Shown here: piece by piece, positions 43,006 to 54,415 of the stretch
How positions within the stretch are numbered: the first letter of the stretch is position 1
How the letters are laid out: every line of letters begins with the position of its first letter
DNA from: Ixodes scapularis
Taxonomy: Eukaryota > Arthropoda > Arachnida > Ixodida > Ixodidae
NCBI RefSeq assembly: GCF_016920785.2
Contig: NW_024609839.1
Coordinates: 8,396,196 to 8,460,195 of the forward strand
DNA: 64,000 nucleotides
Direction of reading: 5' to 3'
The notes under the pieces: generated by a model
What the model saw: the letters and a program-made list of their open reading frames with translations, nothing else
Told to the model about the DNA's origin: nothing
Database searches by the model: none
Made by a program: the position numbers and the translations under genes

Positions 43006-46000
43006 CGGCGCTTGCCTACATGATTTGCAAGGTCCACCGAAGTTGGAGCTTCGGGTACTAAAAGGAGTGTGGAGCTGGATGCAGTGCTGTACACGCATAC
43101 TTCTTGTAAGCGTCTAAAGCGCACTGGCGAAGACTCTTGGCTCCAGCCGCTATCAGGGGCAGCAGAAGACGACCAAGACCACGCTAATGTTCCGAGCATG
43201 CCGACTTACAGCGCCCGGCGAGTCGAAGGCACAGATTGGCGAGCATTTGTTGCATTAGTCCCATAACCACCTGTTGCACAAAATTAAGGAGCTTGGTTCT
43301 AAGCAAAGTTTCCTGCGATCACACAGGTGTAATCGCAGCCACTGCACAGCTGTGACAACTGCTCAAGTGCGCCTTTACTGCTGAGAGCTACTGTGGTGCG
43401 CCCCCTGTTCCACCGCTTCATGGCGGGTGTGTTGATGATTTGATGTTTTCGTTGCTTAATAATTCCATACTTTATAATTTTAACTTCAGATGTTCCTTGT
43501 TTTTTTGCAATATTAAATAAAAAGTATTTTAATAAATAACTGGTGCAGCTCCCTGATTATAATATTCATTTTGCTTTAAAAAAGACATAGCAGGTCTGAC
43601 CCATCGTAGTTGCTTCATGAGGCATCGCCAATGCGTCGCAAGTCACGTGCATTCGGCATTATGTGACACCACTGCAGCACAAGTTGGTTCTGCCTTGTTC
43701 AATTAAAACATAATGCACTAGTAACATAATTCTCTCCTTATTGCCTAGGTTGCCCAAACCACCAATACAGGGATTCTAAGGATTCTTTTTATCTGAAGAA
43801 GCTGAAATGGAAGGTCATAAATAGCGACAAAAAAAAATGCTCCTTCATCGTCTTTCGCCCAGTACAAACTGACATGTCTAGCTAATTGCTTCAGGGAGCC
43901 CAACGACGTCACAACGCACAAAATGAAAGCAACTGCATGGCAACTCCATCGGTTGTGGATTATTCTTTCCGTCTTGTTTTTCTGTATTATTGTTCTGTCG
44001 TGTGTGCATTCAATTTTGTTATCCTCTGCCTGCATTCCTCCAGGGCAGTTTCTCAGCCGCTAATACAAATTATAGCTTTTTGGATCCAAATAATTTGAAG
44101 GATATGAACTCCAGCTTTCCCAGTGGCACAGAGGCATTGCCAGCGCCTGTCCTACTCAAAAGATAACGAAAGCCCATCCCCCTCTCCGCTTCCCCCCCCC
44201 CCTCCCCAAAGTCTTCCATTTTGCTGGGGCCTCTTCTCCCCCATCCCCCTCATACAGCATTTTGTCATGGGTGCCGCCGAATCAAGATTTTGGTTACGTG
44301 CCTGGCTTGCTCCCATTTTTTTGTTTGTTCATTACTGTAGGATTTAACTGTAAGCACAGTGTTAATGCAGAGTAAAAAATAGCAGCATACTCTTGTTGGC
44401 TAGTGCTGATGATTGGACCAGTTGGTAGACAATTATTAAAAATAAATTGTGAAGAATATGGGAACACAACATACGGACATGGCACAGCACAGTGTTCATC
44501 TCCTCCTCCTTGTCTGTGCGACTCCCATTCTTTGTTTCTAATAATAATTCATTTTTAATGATTTTCTGTTTGGCATCATCTGTATGGGGGTTCACTGTAA
44601 CGACCCACCTGCCATCGCATTCACTTTGGGGGCAGCTCCCTCTTCCTTATGGTGCCATCGTAGAGGAAGTGCAGGGTGGGCGTCACTCTCACTCTTGTGG
44701 TGCAGTTCTCCAGGTTCCCATAGGTTGCAAGCTGCCAGCCGGACTGAGTCAGGCCTGCCAGCCCTGCGGGAAATGTCAATTCCACTTTTTTAGACGTAGA
44801 CACCCACGTTTTGAGTGTACCTGAAAAAAGCTTTAACAGAGAGGAAACAAGATAATTAGCCCTTTTTGAATGCATCTTTTTCTTTTGCTCGGAACATACA
44901 TAAAAGTCGCAAGCTATTGTACATTCAGTGGTGCGGCTTAATTTACGATGAGCAGTTTTATATAACTTCAAGCATTTAGAAAAAACATACAATATAATGG
45001 GTCGGACATAAATTGTTCCTGTGAACTATCCTATACATTTACACATTACCTGATATCATGAAAGCAACAGAGCAGGGAAGGCTGTACTGCATGAATTACA
45101 CATGATTTATAACCAATTAAAAGTTGGTATTTATTTCATTTATTACTATTGGCTATCATTTTTTTACAGAAAGAATAACTGGGCGAGTCGGTACGTTGGT
45201 AGTCTTTCAACACCATCGAATATTCAGGACCTTTTCGCATTTTTTCATACTTTTGCTTTTTGTAGCGGCTTTCGCTGCCCCGTAAAAACGCGACGTTCAA
45301 ACTCACTTTACTTACATCGCACAATCGTAAACTTCGAAAGCGTGCCGCTTCGGCATACGCGAAGAGACCGCGCGTCTCTGCGGCACAGGCATAAGCATAG
45401 GCAAGAAATCATGCTGCTCGCTCTTGTAACGTTTTTTCTCGCTCCCGCTTTACGAAACGAATCGGTGGCGAGCGGCTGTTGAGACCACACGGCAGAACTA
45501 GCATGACCTGTGATTGCTTGAACTGCCGTCAGACTGCACTTGAACGCTCCGCAAAAGCGTCGTCGGACGAACGTCGTAGAACGGCGCCCAGAACGGCGCC
45601 CAGAACAGCCTCTCGGCGCCGCCGCACACGAATCTCTCTCACCCTGCGGAGAAAGCCATAGGTTTTGAACAACGTACGCTCTTTTCAAATAACGAAATAA
45701 CACCGGCCAGTAGCATCGTTAGAATCAAGCATAACTTAGCAAGCCCATGGTACACGACAGTTTGAAACAGCGACGCAGTTCGCAGAAACAGAAGTGCTCA
45801 CCGGCGTTTGCAGCAGTGTTGATGGACTGTCCGCAACTTGCGTTGGTAACGCAGCGTCTCCCAGCTCTCAGTCATCGCTTGCTATGCTTGAACACGTTAT
45901 TCGTAAGGAAGATATCTAAAATATCTGCGAAAACGGCTAAAACGTAAAAAGGAAGCGATCCGCGAAGCCTGCGTAGCCCAAAACGGTCACTGCCAACGGC

Positions 46001-46423
46001 AGCTGAGTGCAATAGCGATGGTCCTTGCGCAGTCTTCAAAAGGCTCTTCTTTTTTTTTTTTCGAAAACGAAACTAAGCAAATAAGTATTATATTACTATT
46101 AATAGTGTCACTATAATGTTGTAGAAAGTTAACAAAAATTTAGTATATGTTATGTTTTATCTAAACTTTAGGTTTTCTTTTTCAACACGAAACCGAAACT
46201 ATAGCTCAAGCACGTTTCGTTTGTCGTATTCATTTCCGTGCGTGCGTGTGTGCGTGCATGCGCCCGTGTTCGTCTGCGCATGTGGATACGTCCGCGTGGT
46301 TGTTTGTGCGTGCGTCTGTGTGCGTTTGTGCGTGTACATGCTTGCGTGCGCGCGTGTATGTGTGTGTGCGCGTGCGCAAGCATATCTGTTTATGCGTTCT
46401 ATTGAACTACGCTAGCAAGAAGA
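43006..46423. other. element interior, unrecognised
   Basis: Minus-strand frame 44625-44828 follows an acceptor (CTTTTTTCAG) and reads TLKTWVSTSKKVELTFPAGL…, no family known. C runs occur near 44193-44202 and a GT-rich tract at about 46230-46380. Open frames in the GT-rich tract are simple-sequence artefacts. Confidence 0.35.
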
Positions 46424-46644
46424 CCAATAGACCGATCTCACCAAGCGTTACACGCATGCGTGACTCCGCCATAGCTGTAGTTCGTAGGAGGCAGACGCCA
46501 ATTCACGAGATGGCTCATGCCGCCTCGTGCTCTGCTCGCCCAGACCTCTAGCAGGGTTGTCGCGTGTGCAGAAAGACTACAGCTCCCACGATGCATGTCG
46601 GCAGCGGTGGCGTACTCAAACTAGCTGTGGGATCGGTCTATTGG
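46424..46644. repeat. 221-bp MITE with CCAATAGACCGATC termini
   Basis: CCAATAGACCGATC at 46424 is exactly inverted at 46631-46644. The interior is non-coding and GC-rich. The TAGACC motif is shared with the element at 30235. Confidence 0.65.
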
Positions 46645-46989
46645 ATGTCCCTGGGCACTGCAAAAAACAATAAATGATTTTATTTTTATTGTTATCATTG
46701 AACTATGCCAGCGTGAAGTCCAGTGGTTCTTCCTTAACTCTGCAGTAAATATTAGTTGATTGATAGAGCTTTATTTTTGCTGGTCGTAATTTGAAACAGA
46801 TGCCAGTCGGATTTTCGGAGTAACAGATTTTGGTTGATTAGTCATAAATAAAAATAAAATGAATACAAAAATATACTGTGGTTCATCAATTCATCTAATG
46901 TATGCTGAGCCCAGTTATATAAACTGAAGACGACATACAGATATCTGTCGCTTCCTTCTTTTTCTAAATTATGCTGTTAAATATAAAGA

Positions 46990-47220
46990 ACACCCTTGAC
47001 CGAATAACTGAGCACCCTTCCAACACCCTTCCAACTCTTAGCACCCCTCACAATGAATCGGAAGGGTGCTCGCGCTCATACACCCTCGCGCTCGTCGTGA
47101 GGGGTGCTAACCCTGCAAGAAAAAGGGTGCTGGACGGCTAAGTGAAGGGTGCAAACCTCCTGCAGCACCCCTAAAGGGTGCTGTAGCACCCTTAAAGGGT
47201 GTAAAAAAGTTAAGTGTGTA
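46990..47220. repeat. right terminal and subterminal repeat array
   Basis: Repeated AGCACCCTT, AAGGGTGCT and AGGGGTGCT units ending AGTTAAGTGTGTA. It is the inverted partner of 31131-31315. Confidence 0.6.
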
Positions 47221-48045
47221 GTGGAACGGATCGCATCGGCATCGCATATCTGAGTGGGCCGCGCAACGGATGGCGATCGGGCAACTTTGGTTAGCGGAGC
47301 GGACCGCATCGTATAGCTGAAAGGGACACAGGGGGTTGGGAGTGGCCAGCATAGGATAGCTGCAAGGGGGCCATAACCGAGAGTCGGGACCAGGGAACAC
47401 ATAGACAGCGGAGCGTGTCGTAGAGGGATATTGGAGCGCACCGCATCGGATAAAGAAGCTGACATTCGGGAGTTTTCATAGAGCGCTTTACCTACTGCGC
47501 TACGCTCTCCGCAAGAAAGACGCCTTTAATACGCATGCGCACCGCTGGCCTTGACTGCAGAGTTGAGAATATCGTAGTGGGTTGCGGAGGGAGTTGAGAC
47601 GAAAGAAACGATCTACAAAAACTCCCTTGTAACATCCACTTAAAGATTTGGTCGTGGTTTATAAAGGGAAAACTACGGCGTCTCACAAGAACGGCGTCGT
47701 GTGCGTCATACAGTAACTGCGACGCAGTTTGTAAACATCGTTGGATAGCCCGAATGCGTTTGCATACGGGACGTTTGGGCGATAGATCAAAGGGGCATCT
47801 TCACTTTCCTTTGTGCGTATTTTTTTAATCAACCACTTTTTTTGGCGATCTCCCCAGCCCCTACCACTCCCCCAATCCCCCAACCCCCTCTCCTAGAGTC
47901 GTTTGTCGGATGGTCGGGACAACCCATAGACCAATCGGAGTTTCCCCTACTTCTACCGCACCTATGCCCCCAAAATACCCCCCCCCCCCACACACACACA
48001 CACACTTTCCTCCTAAGGTCCCTCTACCCGTTTCTACTACCACAA
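47221..48045. other. spacer with an A-box-like motif
   Basis: Contains TAGCGCAGTAGGTAAAGCGC on the minus strand near 47484-47505, a pol III A-box match without a clear B box, and a C run followed by a CA run at 47981-48005. No gene recognised. Confidence 0.4.
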
Positions 48046-48049
48046 ACCT

Positions 48050-48570
48050 TGTGGGAACCATGGGGTTCCCTCTATCCCTATCCAGGCCTAGCTTCGAGCA
48101 GGCCGTGGGAGCCGTCGTCACCAATGGCGTCGGCCTCCCGGATACAAGGAACCACGAGGCCGAATTCCCCGAAGGGGCCGACTCTCCCTTGCCCATTTGG
48201 GTGAACGCGCCTTCGGCACACCCTTGAGAGTTATAATGGACGCGACTGCTAGTGGCCTCCCCGGACGCGTCCATTCTCCGAGGCTACATAAGCTGGCCCC
48301 GAAGGTGGGCCAGGGGGCTCTCGTCGGCGGAGGCCCTGGCTCTACGGAGCTTGGTTTTTCTTTGTGGGCCTCCGACTTCCCGTGAATCTGTCTAATGCGG
48401 CAGCGCGGGAAACCGACCGGGTGATACTGGAAATTGAGCCAGCGCCCAGACTTTTCGTTGTCTAAGAGCGAAGCGTGTTGGCATTGCAGTCAATAAACAC
48501 GTCCTTATCCGGACCCAAGGAACTCTTTGTGTGTCTAAGTGGTGACAGCCCCAAAAGGGCGATTCCCACA
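48050..48570 (+). mobile_element. solo LTR with ACCT duplication
   Basis: 521 bp starting TGTGGGAA and ending TTCCCACA, an 8-bp terminal inverted repeat in the TG...CA form of LTRs. ACCT at 48046-48049 recurs at 48571-48574. AATAAA near 48492 suggests plus orientation. No internal retrotransposon region adjoins, so this is probably the product of LTR-LTR recombination. It differs from both complete elements here. Confidence 0.8.
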
Positions 48571-48858
48571 ACCTCTACCCTCCCCCTTATATAAAGGGTC
48601 TCCAAACTTTTTGTTTTTTCAGTTGTCACCGTCAGCTGATTACGAATTGTCGGGGTGGCGTCTCTTGCCGATGGCACTTTAGATGTAGGACGACTTGAGC
48701 TTCTTGTGTCGGCTTTCTACAAGATGAGAAACAGGCGATTATGTTCCGCCCGCACAACGCCGGACTGCCGGTGCAGTAAATAAACATACCCAATTTTGTT
48801 CTCTAGCGTGACTTCGACACCTGCCGGGCTATATACATAAGCTTTTACGGCTTATAAC

Positions 48859-50607
48859 CAGACTTGTACACGTTACTGAAAAATAGTAAGGAATTACATT
48901 TACAATTACTCAAGGCTAAATTGTAATTTATTACAATTACGATTACCCTCCCATGAAAGTAACTGACCGTTACCCCAAAAAGTAATCCGTTACTTTCGTG
49001 CCGTTACTTTCAACATTATTGTCCTCAAGTAAGAAACAAAGGGAAGAGGGTTATTCAAGTTCTTATTCTTGCCACCTGTTCTATTTAATGACCTTGAGTA
49101 TTTTGAGCAACAGCTGGCTCTCGAAAGTCTCGTCAGACATTGTGTGTTATATTTTACTCAATATGTCGACTGCTACGCTGAACACCATTTGAGCTGAGGC
49201 ACTGGATGGGAGTGCCATATTGTTCTTCACGAATGCTTCATGCTCTGCATTGAGCTTTTTCAGCGAAGCAAGGGAAGTACTATTTACCTCGAATGTAGAG
49301 CAAATGTTCGTCGTTGCAGCCGTTGCCTGCTATTCGAGAGATTTAGTAGATCCTTGCGATACCTCCGATACCCGCGATAACGGTACCCGATAATGATATG
49401 ATGCATACGCAAAGACGGCGGCGAAGTATCGGATATCGTTATCGGGGTCATCGACCCGATCTACTAAAATTCTCCATTCTCTAAATCGCGAAGCTGTAGA
49501 AGTCATCAATAGCAAAACATAGGTGTAACAGTAAGGTGATAATTAAGTAATAAATAAGTTTTGGCTCGATATTGTTCTTCCCTTGGTTCTGAACAGTTCG
49601 AGCCTTACTTGAAACGTTGGTGAATGAAAAAAAAGTTTCCAGTAGATAAATATAAATAATGAAATAAAAAGAAGGACACTCATAACAACAAATAATTAGA
49701 ACGTCGGTTAAAACAGGGAAATGTAAACGCACGTTCGCCGTGTGTACCTTTCCTGTACCCACGGGCACCGAAGTGTAGAGTACTAAGTGAGCCGCGCTAT
49801 GGCCCCACTCACAAATTTCACTCTCTCCTCAAGCCCAGAATATCAAGTCTACATCCAACCACCTTTATATTTTATTTGTAAAAAATGTCTGCTTGAGATA
49901 AGATGCGTCCTGCTGGGGCAAAACAGGAAGAAGGAAGGAATACTGTTGCCATTTTCTAAATGCTCGCAAAAAGCTGACTCACAAAAAGGGGAGGGTAGAC
50001 GGAGCGTTGTTTCCGGTTGTGACGTTATGAAAATGGTCGTAGTCACTATATCCGAGAAGGACATTGTTAATTCTTTTCAGTGCACTTACCGCCTCGAGCT
50101 TCTCGAAGAGGCACACAATCACTTGGTGTCCACCTCTCGCCGTGTTCAATCGCAAAGAAAAAACAAAGGGACTAAAAAAAATGGCGGAAATAACCCTTTA
50201 TTTTTTTGGGAATTGTTTATTTGGATTTTTTTACATTGATGTTAGGGTCTAAAAAAATGATAGATTCAGGGGCTTGGTGTTACAAAAAAAAAAGGCTTTG
50301 CGGAACAGAAGAGTGTCAAGCCTCCCTTTGCGTTGGTCGATTCACGTGACAGTTTTACTGCGTTTGACTTTACAAAAATGAACTAAAGGAAAAAAAACTT
50401 TATTTAGAATGGGGGCGGGGGGGGGGGGGGGGGGTTGGTTCTGACAAAAAAATGTAACGGATTACAAAGAATCCGTTACTTCAAAAATGTAAGGGAATTA
50501 CTTTAATATTACTCTAGAAAATATGTAATTATTCCGTTACAAAATTACTGATACATGTAAGGGATTACAAGTAATTTGTTACTTGTAACGGATAACGTAC
50601 AAGTCTG
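48859..50607. mobile_element. non-autonomous hAT-type element
   Basis: Termini CAGACTTGTACACGTTACTG and, inverted, CAGACTTGTACGTTATCCGT. The perfect 8-bp duplication CTTATAAC lies at 48851-48858 and 50608-50615. Subterminal GTAACGGATTAC-like repeats are dense, as in hAT MITEs. A G run of about 20 lies near 50413-50434. No transposase in 1749 bp. Confidence 0.8.
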
Positions 50608-50661
50608 CTTATAACGGCTTGTTAGTTGTACTTTATCATAGTTACTTATGAAATTAAAGCT

Positions 50662-51190
50662 TTATGTTCTATTTTTATGATTCCCATCGTCTCCTAGGGT
50701 GCTATAAGAAGGCGGATGGGATCTGTCTGTCATCGCTTTCCGCATTTCGCCTGCATACTGGTTGCGGGTTATGAGAACGCTTCTCGTTAAGATATTTTGC
50801 ATCTTCGCGCATGTGCACGAAGCGTTCTCGAGATTCAAATGCACGAGGGCCAAGGGCTTCGCGAGCGGCATAGTCGGCGGATTCGTAAGACACACTCCGG
50901 CTTTCGCATTCCTCATGGGTGTACAGACCAAGCGAAGGTTGGTTCAAGGGATGTGTTTCTTGGGGGAGGATGCCGGTACCGGAGTTCAGCAGGGACGTCC
51001 GCATGAATCGTCGCTGCAGTCTGTGCCATCTCGTACAGATCCCTGAAACTACGCCCCTCGAGATGTGGCTGGAAGCGGGTGGCAATGACGAAAGCCCATG
51101 AGGCTTTTTCTGCATCTGGGGCCGCCGCGTCAGCAAGGTCATACTCCCGCGTGCATGATCGAGAAGATACGCTTCTCCGTTCATCTAGAA
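50662..51190 (-). pseudogene. decayed gypsy gag, 3' part
   Basis: A minus-strand frame reads …REYDLADAAAPDAEKASW… then HLEGRSFRDLYEMAQTAAT… then RHPPPRNTSLEPTFAWS. Position by position this follows the gag at 34.7-36.0 kb: ELFELAEPSAPNAER, YLRGSRFRDLNELASEA and RPPPPASAALEPRCAWS. It continues, frameshifted, toward 50662. It is an old, broken relative of that gypsy lineage, and the foldback element at 51197 sits in its upstream part. Confidence 0.6.
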
Positions 51191-51795
51191 GATTCGAGTA
51201 GTAGTAAATATGCACCAGCTCACACACCTGTCACTCAAAGCCCAGGTGGGCGGAGCCAAACCCGATCCGACCAATCACATCGCAGCAGGGCAGGGCCACA
51301 CCCAATCTGTCCAATCACAGAGCAGTAGGGCGGGGCCCCTGCCCCCTCTCCCATCCGAGTGACCAATGACAGGTCGTCGGCATGGATGGCCCCGCCCACA
51401 GGGCGATAGCCAGTGACCAATGGGAGCTCATTGAGGTCCCACCCTCGAGTCACGTACGTGGTATAGGTGTGAAGTCACGTAGCCAATTTAACACCTTGTT
51501 AAGCATGTGTTAACAACTTGTCAACAAGGTGTTAACAGCCGATGTTATCACTCACGTACGCGGCGCGTTTCAGAAGCGTGGGAAAGACACGTACAAAGAT
51601 GTCGTCACCACCGCTCACAACAACGTGATTTTCCACGGGATCGAGTTGCGTCCGACAGAGGGCGCTCACGTGATGTCACACAGGGTTCGTGTTGCATCCG
51701 ACAGAGGGCGCTGCGCCGCAGTCACATGATGGTCACGTGACATTATTTGAATTGCTGCGCGGTAAACGACTTTTATTCGCTAAAAAAAGGCTCTG

Positions 51796-51872
51796 CGGCG
51801 GCTGGGGATCGACCTCGCTACCTTGTACACAGCAGCCCGACACTCTACCTCCTGAGCTAGAAGCACATTGCT
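51796..51872 (-). other. tRNA-like sequence in left arm
   Basis: The minus-strand copy of the sequence at 57268: A box TAGCTCAGGAGGTAGAG and B box GGTCGATCCCC, followed by a T run. It is probably a tRNA-derived SINE piece duplicated with the arm. Confidence 0.5.
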
Positions 51873-52145
51873 TCTTAGAGGGCCTAGCTCTTCGTAATTG
51901 TCCGTGTGTGCAAATCAGATCACGTGTTTTCCCGATACTTGGCTTTTGTAATACGGGTAAAAAAAACAACAGGATACGTCATTGCCGCAGGTCATGTGAC
52001 GATGGTCGTGCAATATTGTTTGCATCGCTGGGCGCTAGCGTTGCTCGTCTTCTTATCACGTGATTTCGAGCGCGCGCGAGCGATTCAAACGGTGTTCGCG
52101 GACTCGTAGCCTCATGGCGCCCCCTTAGCTGATGCATTTGGGGTC

Positions 52146-53160
52146 TTCGACCCGCTAAATTTGGGCATCATGTGACGGTCCCAAATAGCAGCAGCTAAGT
52201 CCCGCTAAATGGGGGGGTTGAGGTGACGGTAAAAGTTTGGAGCTCGCGGATGGTGATATATATTGATCCACCGTAACGCTTTAAAGTAGCCCTGCTAAAA
52301 TTTGGGGCCAGCTCGTAAAACTTTGCAAAAAACCCAGCGAATCTTGAGAATAGGCGCCATCTAGTGTTCAAATAGTGAAGTGGTTGTCGTCAAAATGTGG
52401 TGCCATCTGGTGGTAAAAGCTTCGACCCGCTGTAAACTTTGGACGTCATGTGACGGTCCAATTAGCATGAGCTAGGTGCCGCTAAATTGGGGGTGAGGCG
52501 ACGGTAAAACTTTGAAGCTGACGGACCGTGTTAAGTTGTGGTCCAGCGTAAAGCTTTGAAGTGGACCTGTTGGGGACAAAGTCTTGAAACTCACATACCG
52601 TGCTGCTGGACCCAGTGATTTGTTTTGAAAAGACACCATCAAGCGTTAGAACTTTGCAGTGCTCATCGCTAAAATTGCTGACATATGGTGGTAAAAGCTT
52701 CGACCCGCTAAATTTGGGCGTCATCTGAAGATTACCCTAGCACCAGCTGGATACCGCTAAATGTTTAGCTGGGGTCACGGCAAAACTTTGAAGTTCACAG
52801 GCCGTGCTACATCTTGAACCATCGTAAAGCATTCAAGTGGCCCTGCTAAATATTGGGTTCCAGCGTAAACTTTGAAAAGCTCACAGACCGTGCTGGACCC
52901 AGTGAATTTTGGGATAGGCTTCATCTAGGGTTAGAAATTTGAAGCGCTCATCGCTAAAATTGCTCACCTCTGGCGGTAGAAGCTTCGACCCGGTAAATTT
53001 GGGCGTTACGTACTTAGCACACGTGGCAAGCTGTATCCACCTAACTTCGAGGGGTGACGGTAAAATTTTGAAGCTCACGGACCGTGCTAATTTCAGACCC
53101 AGCGTAAAGTTTTGAAGTAGCACTGCCATATTTTGGGGGGCTAGCGGTGTGGGTGTGACC
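52146..53160. repeat. tandem units of about 280 bp, left arm
   Basis: TTCGACCCGCTAAATTTGGG-like starts occur at 52146, 52421, 52699 and 52984, spacing 275, 278 and 285. Each unit contains RTAAAACTTTGAAGCTCAC- and CTGGTGGTAAAAGC-like segments. The same array is inverted at about 55965-56985. Confidence 0.8.
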
Positions 53161-53375
53161 TTCCGACATCTTTTGCGGAAAAGGTGAATTGCTTGTATTT
53201 CTAAGGTGTGCTCATCCGTATTTTCCCGCTCGCGCAAGTCCGGGCTTTTTGCGGATAAGTTGCCAATTCCGTTTGTACATGGTGAACGTTAGCAATACCG
53301 CGCGACATCTCTCGTTAATTTTAGCGTCAGCTTGGTAGATGGCGTCAACTCTCTCTCGCGCGCTCGTGACATCTC

Positions 53376-53424
53376 GCGTTCTCCTGGGTAATAGGACAAA
53401 AAGTCCTATTACCCAGGAGAACGC
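53376..53424. repeat. perfect 22-bp hairpin
   Basis: Two perfect 22-base arms (53376-53397 and 53403-53424; core TCCTGGGTAATAGGAC) surround an AAAAA loop. It lies exactly at the inner edge of the left arm, where the unique centre begins. Confidence 0.85.
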
Positions 53425-53526
53425 CAGGATTTTAGACTGCTCACCTTGCTGTGCAAGAACGGTGTGATGTCAGACCGAGGTCATTTTTCTCCCTCTTGAT
53501 GACCAAATTCTGAAGCAAACTTTCTT

Positions 53527-53990
53527 ATTAGCAAGGAAAACGTGACGCTTTCGGTCTGCTCACCCTGCAGCGCGAAGATCAGGAGAAAAACGATGCTCGA
53601 GTCGGGTTGTTCGAGTGCGAGGCAGTTTTGTACAGTCCCAATGCTGGAGTACGCCCAGGGAGTCCTATTCTGTGCAATCGCAGTAAACGGTGAAGTGGTA
53701 ATGTTTAACGCAGATTTTCCTCTACGCAATTACTGTAGGATGTGCACATACGACGACACTTACATTACAAAATGTCTTATTAGCAAGGAAAACGCGAGGC
53801 TTTTAGTCTGCTCACACTGCATTGCGAAGATCAGGAGAAAAACGATGCGTGAGTCGGGTATTTCGGTTGCGAATCAGTGTTATAGAGTCCCAAAGCTGGT
53901 GTACACACAATGAAACATATGCTGTGCAATCACAGGAAACGGTGAAGTCGCAATGTTTAACGCATATTTTCCTAAAAGCAATTACTGCGG
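53527..53990 (+). repeat. 252-bp tandem duplication, frame kept open
   Basis: ATTAGCAAGGAAAACG occurs at 53527 and 53779, 252 bp apart (84 codons). The units share CGAAGATCAGGAGAAAAACG and GGTGAAGTNGYAATGTTTAACGC. A plus-strand frame from 53542 to 53913 stays open through both copies, with CSPC and CSHC motifs, but with no recognised domain. Confidence 0.6.
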
Positions 53991-54415
53991 GATGCGGACG
54001 CCCCGCCGACACAGCCATTAACCAGCTTAAACGAGACAGTGGCTGGAAAGAAGCAAAAAACCAGTCAAACCGCTTCAAGGTCGCTATTTCGAGATATACC
54101 GCGCGCGCGCTTTCTCGATGAGCGCTTCTATAGCAGACGTGTGAGACGTTAACGACCCTCATGCAACGTTAACTATCTCAATCTCATTTGCGTGTAGTTC
54201 CAAGAAGGACGTCGAAAACAACTCTGTTTGTGCATATTTCATAACTCCGTTTAAAACCGCGGGCTAACAAAAATTAATATGCGCGCTGTACGTGCGCATA
54301 TCTGAAATTAAATATAGTTGCACATGAGGAAAAGGTTTGTACAAAATAGGGGTAGAAACTGACTCGCTGTCGCACTACCCAAAAGCAGCCCGATAACTAC
54401 CCCGTCGTTTTAAAG

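Larger units (their letters stand above)
31131..47220. mobile_element. candidate large DNA transposon with AGCACCCTT arrays
   Basis: Left end TACACACTAAACTTTTTTAC and right end, inverted, TACACACTTAACTTTTTTAC form matching termini about 16.1 kb apart. Both subterminal zones (31140-31315 and 46990-47205) carry about ten copies of AGCACCCTT or its complement, often as palindromes such as AGCACCCTTAAAGGGTG. Subterminal motif arrays are known transposase-binding zones in CACTA and some other superfamilies. TA at each edge may be the duplication, but TA is also palindromic. Removing the nested LTR element leaves about 8.7 kb. No complete transposase is recognised; candidate coding pieces lie on the minus strand at 41.6-44.9 kb. 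The superfamily is unassigned, and chance pairing of two separate copies cannot be excluded. Confidence 0.5.

Noticed and set aside
46152..46551. Cys/Val/Arg-rich frames
   Set aside because: They are translations of a GT-rich simple repeat.
47842..48274. Pro- and Gly-rich frames on both strands
   Set aside because: They cross C and CA runs and the start of a solo LTR.
51507..51740. 77-codon frame conserved in both arms
   Set aside because: Conservation is explained by the inverted duplication; substitutions between arms show no coding bias by eye.
52482..53237. Minus-strand frames in the tandem units
   Set aside because: The repeated, low-complexity units stay open by chance; there is no start context or domain. 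Kept only as a repeat.
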